A stretch of DNA of 64,000 nt from Pseudisothecium myosuroides (taxonomy: Eukaryota > Streptophyta > Bryopsida > Hypnales > Lembophyllaceae). The DNA lies in the NCBI GenBank assembly GCA_951799445.1, contig OX637288.1, positions 26,639,288 through 26,703,287 of the forward strand, in the 5' to 3' direction. Position numbers and translations under genes: made by a program. Below the pieces are notes generated by a model. That model saw only the letters and a program-made list of their open reading frames with translations. It ran no database searches and was not told where the DNA came from. Within the stretch, counting starts at the first letter, position 1, and the number at the start of each line of letters is the position of its first letter. Positions 60,851-64,000 of this stretch are shown here, in pieces.

Positions 60851-61460
60851 TGATATTTTAGTTGTTATTTATAATTGCAACTTTTAGTTTAATTTGTATA
60901 TTCAAATGAAAATTACATTCATTGTAAAAACATATATTGTATTATTTATTACAAAGATCCTACAATTTACACATTTAGAGGATTGTAGTTGGCTCTTCAA
61001 TCTTTACTTTGTAATTTTCTTACAATAATAAGCTAGTAAGGAAGGTTGTATGCATTATTTTAAATGTAATTTTTTTTCCAAACTATAAATAATTGCTACA
61101 ATATGAAGGCTGTAAACAAATAATAAAAATAAGTACTATGCATTAAAATGTAATATATTATTGTGATGTGGAGTTTTATAATTATTTTTAGAACCTGAAA
61201 TTACAAGTCCTCTAAAATATATTCTAAATATAATGTCTCTATTAGGTAATCTAGAGTGGTAGTCATTCAAACTTCAATACAACTACAATACTTCTTGTAT
61301 ATAATACTTCTTCTATACAATACAGGTAGTACTAATGAGTTTTTATACAGTAGACGTGTCAAAAGGTTACTTGTGTACGATAAGAAGGTTGGCGGTTGTA
61401 ATAAATACATTGTCACAAAGCTTCAGACCAAAGGTTTTTTGGCTAAGAAGGTCCAACTTC

Positions 61461-62137
61461 TGTTGTTCGTTTGTGGATTTCTTTGTGCCGGACTGCCAGC
61501 ATTCTTCTTGCACAATTGTGCAGTTCATTTGCGCGGTAAGTCTAAGTGCCTTGTATGTAATTCAATACTTGTTTTAGCACATGTTTGTATTGTATAGTAT
61601 CTCAAAATGATTTTATCTAATAGCTGTATAAGTTGTAGAAAGGATGATTGTTGTTCAATTATTTGTAGTTAAAATCGAAGTATGGATTACAAATATTATT
61701 GCCTAGCTATGATAGATATGCAAGAAGACAGACTAGAAGTCTAAAATGGACACATATCTCTTGTACTCTTTGACATTGTGAAACTTTGAACTATCAAAAT
61801 TCCGTTGTTTGTTTGTGGATTTCTTTGTGCTGGACTGCCAGCATTCTTCTTGCACAATAGTGCAGTTCATTTGCGTGGTAAGTCTAAGCGCCTTTTATGT
61901 AATTCAACACTTGTTTTAGCACATGTTTGTATTGTATAGTATCTCAAAATGATTTTATCCAGTAGCTGTATAAGTTGTAGAAAGGATGTTGTTTGATTAT
62001 TTGTATTTAGAATCTAAGTATGGATTACAAATTTTATCACCTAGCTATGATAGATATGCAAAAAGACTGGAAGTCCAAAATGGACACATATCTCTTGTAC
62101 TCTTTGACATTGTGAAACTTTGAACTATCAAAATTAT
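61461..62137 (+). repeat. Direct tandem duplication, unit about 340 bp
   Basis: TTTGTGGATTTCTTTGTG starts units at about 61461 and 61804; both run through CATTCTTCTTGCACAAT, GTATTGTATAGTATCTC and TAGCTATGATAGATATGCAA to TTTGAACTATCAAAATT. Few differences, so fairly recent. In unit 1 it extends a 113-codon frame with no recognised domain. Confidence 0.88.
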
Positions 62138-62722
62138 AGTATGGCAGAAGGTCATTTGTCAAATATTGTTTGTTCCAGAATTTCTATCATTAGTGTAGAT
62201 ACTTGGCATTTACTTCTATATGAATGAATTTGTTCACATTTAAAACCCTTAATTCATACTAACCACAGGTCACTACAACCCCAACAAAGGATATAGAAGT
62301 TGTTCCATCATTATTTAGTAATGTAATGTAGACCTTCATTTATTGTAGTTTAATTTAGTATAAATGAGTTATTGTTGTTCATACTCCATGCCATATTTGA
62401 ATTATTTCTTTAGTTTATAGTTAATAATAGGTTCCCTGCTTATTTTTGGAATTAGACACATCTCATGGCATTATTACTTGAAAATCATTGGATCTTCTAG
62501 ACAATCTACATTTGTATTTGTCAATTACATGGAGTGCCATTGTAGTAATTTGATTCCTTCTAGTTTTGTTTGCACTATCTAGATTATTTGACATGCACAA
62601 AATTTTTGGCATCTCAATGATATATGTGATGTACAAATAGAAATATAGTTTAAAAATGAATTTGAGGAATTGTAGTAAAATTCAAAACTAACTTAGTGAA
62701 TTTGTTGAATTCAGAATTTGAG

Positions 62723-64000
62723 ATGGCTCAACGGATGTCACAAGAAGCACGGGTTACATTTAAAACAGTTGGCAACGGTAGGAGACAACAGTTGCCCCAC
62801 TCAAGGACTGAAAGACAACGTCTTGCTATTGAAGAGCATGCATCATTATTGTTGGAGGAAGCTCGGCGCTTAAGAAGTGGTGGAATCCAAACAGAAAATC
62901 TAATTTTCACATCACCTACTCTGCAGGAATGTAAATTTTCATCCCCATTACCTATCCTTGTATAAAATATAGTGATTAGATGTCTATTAGTACTCAAATC
63001 ATTGGAGCATTGTTTGAAAGTGTTGTATATAATATGTATTGATTTTATTGATGCTAGATGATGACCTAAACTTTGCCAACAATGGTGAGCAAGGTATTCC
63101 AAATCCTAGACATACAAGACCTGATAATGAAGCAATCAATGTTCCACAACCAACAAATGCACACGAACATGAAAACATTGGTGGAACTCGTGTGGGAAGG
63201 GTACCTGAAGCTTCTACAATTGGTGTAGCTCCAACTTCTATTGATAGAACTGAAGCTTACTATCGGATTCAAAATTTAAAATTTTTGAAGCAATGCAAAA
63301 AATACAAGGATTCCCTTATTGAGTGCCAATCATCTCTAAAAGTGGCAACGGATGCTTTGAAAGCGGCCCTCCAAAAGAATGAGCCAATCCCTGATTACTT
63401 GGACATTATCAAGATCAAGATAATGTTTTATAGACAGTTTAAAATTTGATTGTTGTACTCAAAAACTTCTCTTTTAGAAAATATCTTTCATTGATTAATT
63501 TTATTACAATGACTTTATTGGTTTTGACAATTTAATCCTACATTCATTCTTTATAGGCAAAGCTCCCAGGGATCATCAACAAAATTCTTTTTGGTGCTTA
63601 TGATTTTTCGACAATGTTTCCTTCACTTGATATGATGATGGAAGCAGTTCTTATGTCTTTTGAGATTGATGAAGATGTTGAAGCCCGTGCTGCATTTACG
63701 AAGATATGGAATGAGCCTCGACTTCCAGCAAGGAACATTAGATCCACTGTTATTAGGACATTTTCTAATCGAAGATCAAATTTTGGAGGCATAGCAAAAA
63801 CAGAGTTGTTCCGGCTCTTGGGTGTTCCAGTTTTGCTCAGTAATGCCACTCTAGAAGAAATTGCATGCCGTGGAGCTAAGATGGAAGAACTAAAAGCAGG
63901 TATAGTATGTGTATAGTTTTCCTCCCTATTATAATGGTTTGATTGACCATGTTCCATTGTCCAATCTAATGATTTGGAAATAATTATACAGGTGATGCTT
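62723..64000 (+). CDS. Multi-exon protein of unknown function, cut by the right edge
   Basis: Exon 1 62723-62930 (MAQRMSQEARVTFKTVGNGR...; donor T/GTAAAT, phase 1) joins in frame to exon 2 from 63058 (acceptor GCTAG). Exon 2 carries a Pro/Asn-rich stretch and a coiled-coil-like segment (NLKFLKQCKKYKDSLIECQS) and stays open to about 63449; its donor is unclear. A later exon from 63557 (AKLPGIINKILFGAYDFSTM ... RNIRSTVIRTFSNRRSNFGG) ends at a phase 1 donor at 63900 (GCAG/GTATAG), and an acceptor at about 63992 opens the next exon as the window ends. The basic R/K-rich segment could bind nucleic acid. I do not recognise the family; the transposon-rich setting makes an element-borne gene possible. 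Confidence 0.5.

Noticed and set aside
1..64000. CRISPR arrays, bacterial operons or ribosome binding sites
   Set aside because: Spliced genes and transposon types are eukaryotic; none of the repeats has spacer-like regular spacing outside the coding LRR array.

Overview
The window looks like nuclear DNA of a land plant, most probably a moss or other bryophyte. Genes have short exons with GT-AG introns and long AT-rich gaps. They include a plant-type eIF3i, TKL-type kinases and an NLR whose N-terminal module is a protein kinase (the PK-NBS-LRR or 'PNL' class, which I know from mosses). PiggyBac-type and Plavaka-like DNA transposons, which I do not associate with flowering plants, fit the same placement. 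The clade is inference; no marker gene settles it.

Layout. 0-4.2 kb: eIF3i (minus strand, cut by the left edge) and a three-exon gene for a 141-aa protein, sharing a 223-bp divergent promoter. 3.4-11.2 kb and 24.5-32.9 kb: two direct copies of one segmental duplication. Each carries a TKL kinase gene with a membrane-tail exon and the 3' exon of the small gene (intact in copy A, broken in copy B). Between them, at 17.8-24.4 kb, lies the most striking gene: an in-frame six-exon model encoding an N-terminal membrane anchor, a helical domain, pseudokinase 1, NB-ARC, 14 regular LRRs and pseudokinase 2 (1767 aa). A long inverted repeat lies at 12.9-14.1 kb. 33.1-39.6 kb: a complete TTAA-flanked piggyBac-type transposon whose transposase frame is unbroken except for three in-frame stops; a 230-bp TTAA MITE is nested in it. 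40-46 kb: TTAA elements, a nested TA element and hairpin repeats. 47.4-50.8 kb: a decayed Plavaka-like transposase. 57.2-58.7 kb: a zinc-finger plus 2OG-Fe(II) dioxygenase gene with a TET/JBP-like HxD...H...R layout and one frameshift. 62.7 kb to the right edge: an unrecognised multi-exon gene.

How it fits together. The left two thirds is an immune-type kinase/NLR neighbourhood shaped by duplication and by TTAA-specific elements, which can be dated against each other through the paired copies (one filled/empty site pair and one nested insertion are visible). The right third is mainly transposon-derived, and its dioxygenase may be transposon cargo. All exon models come from reading splice sites and frames by eye; no homology search was run.
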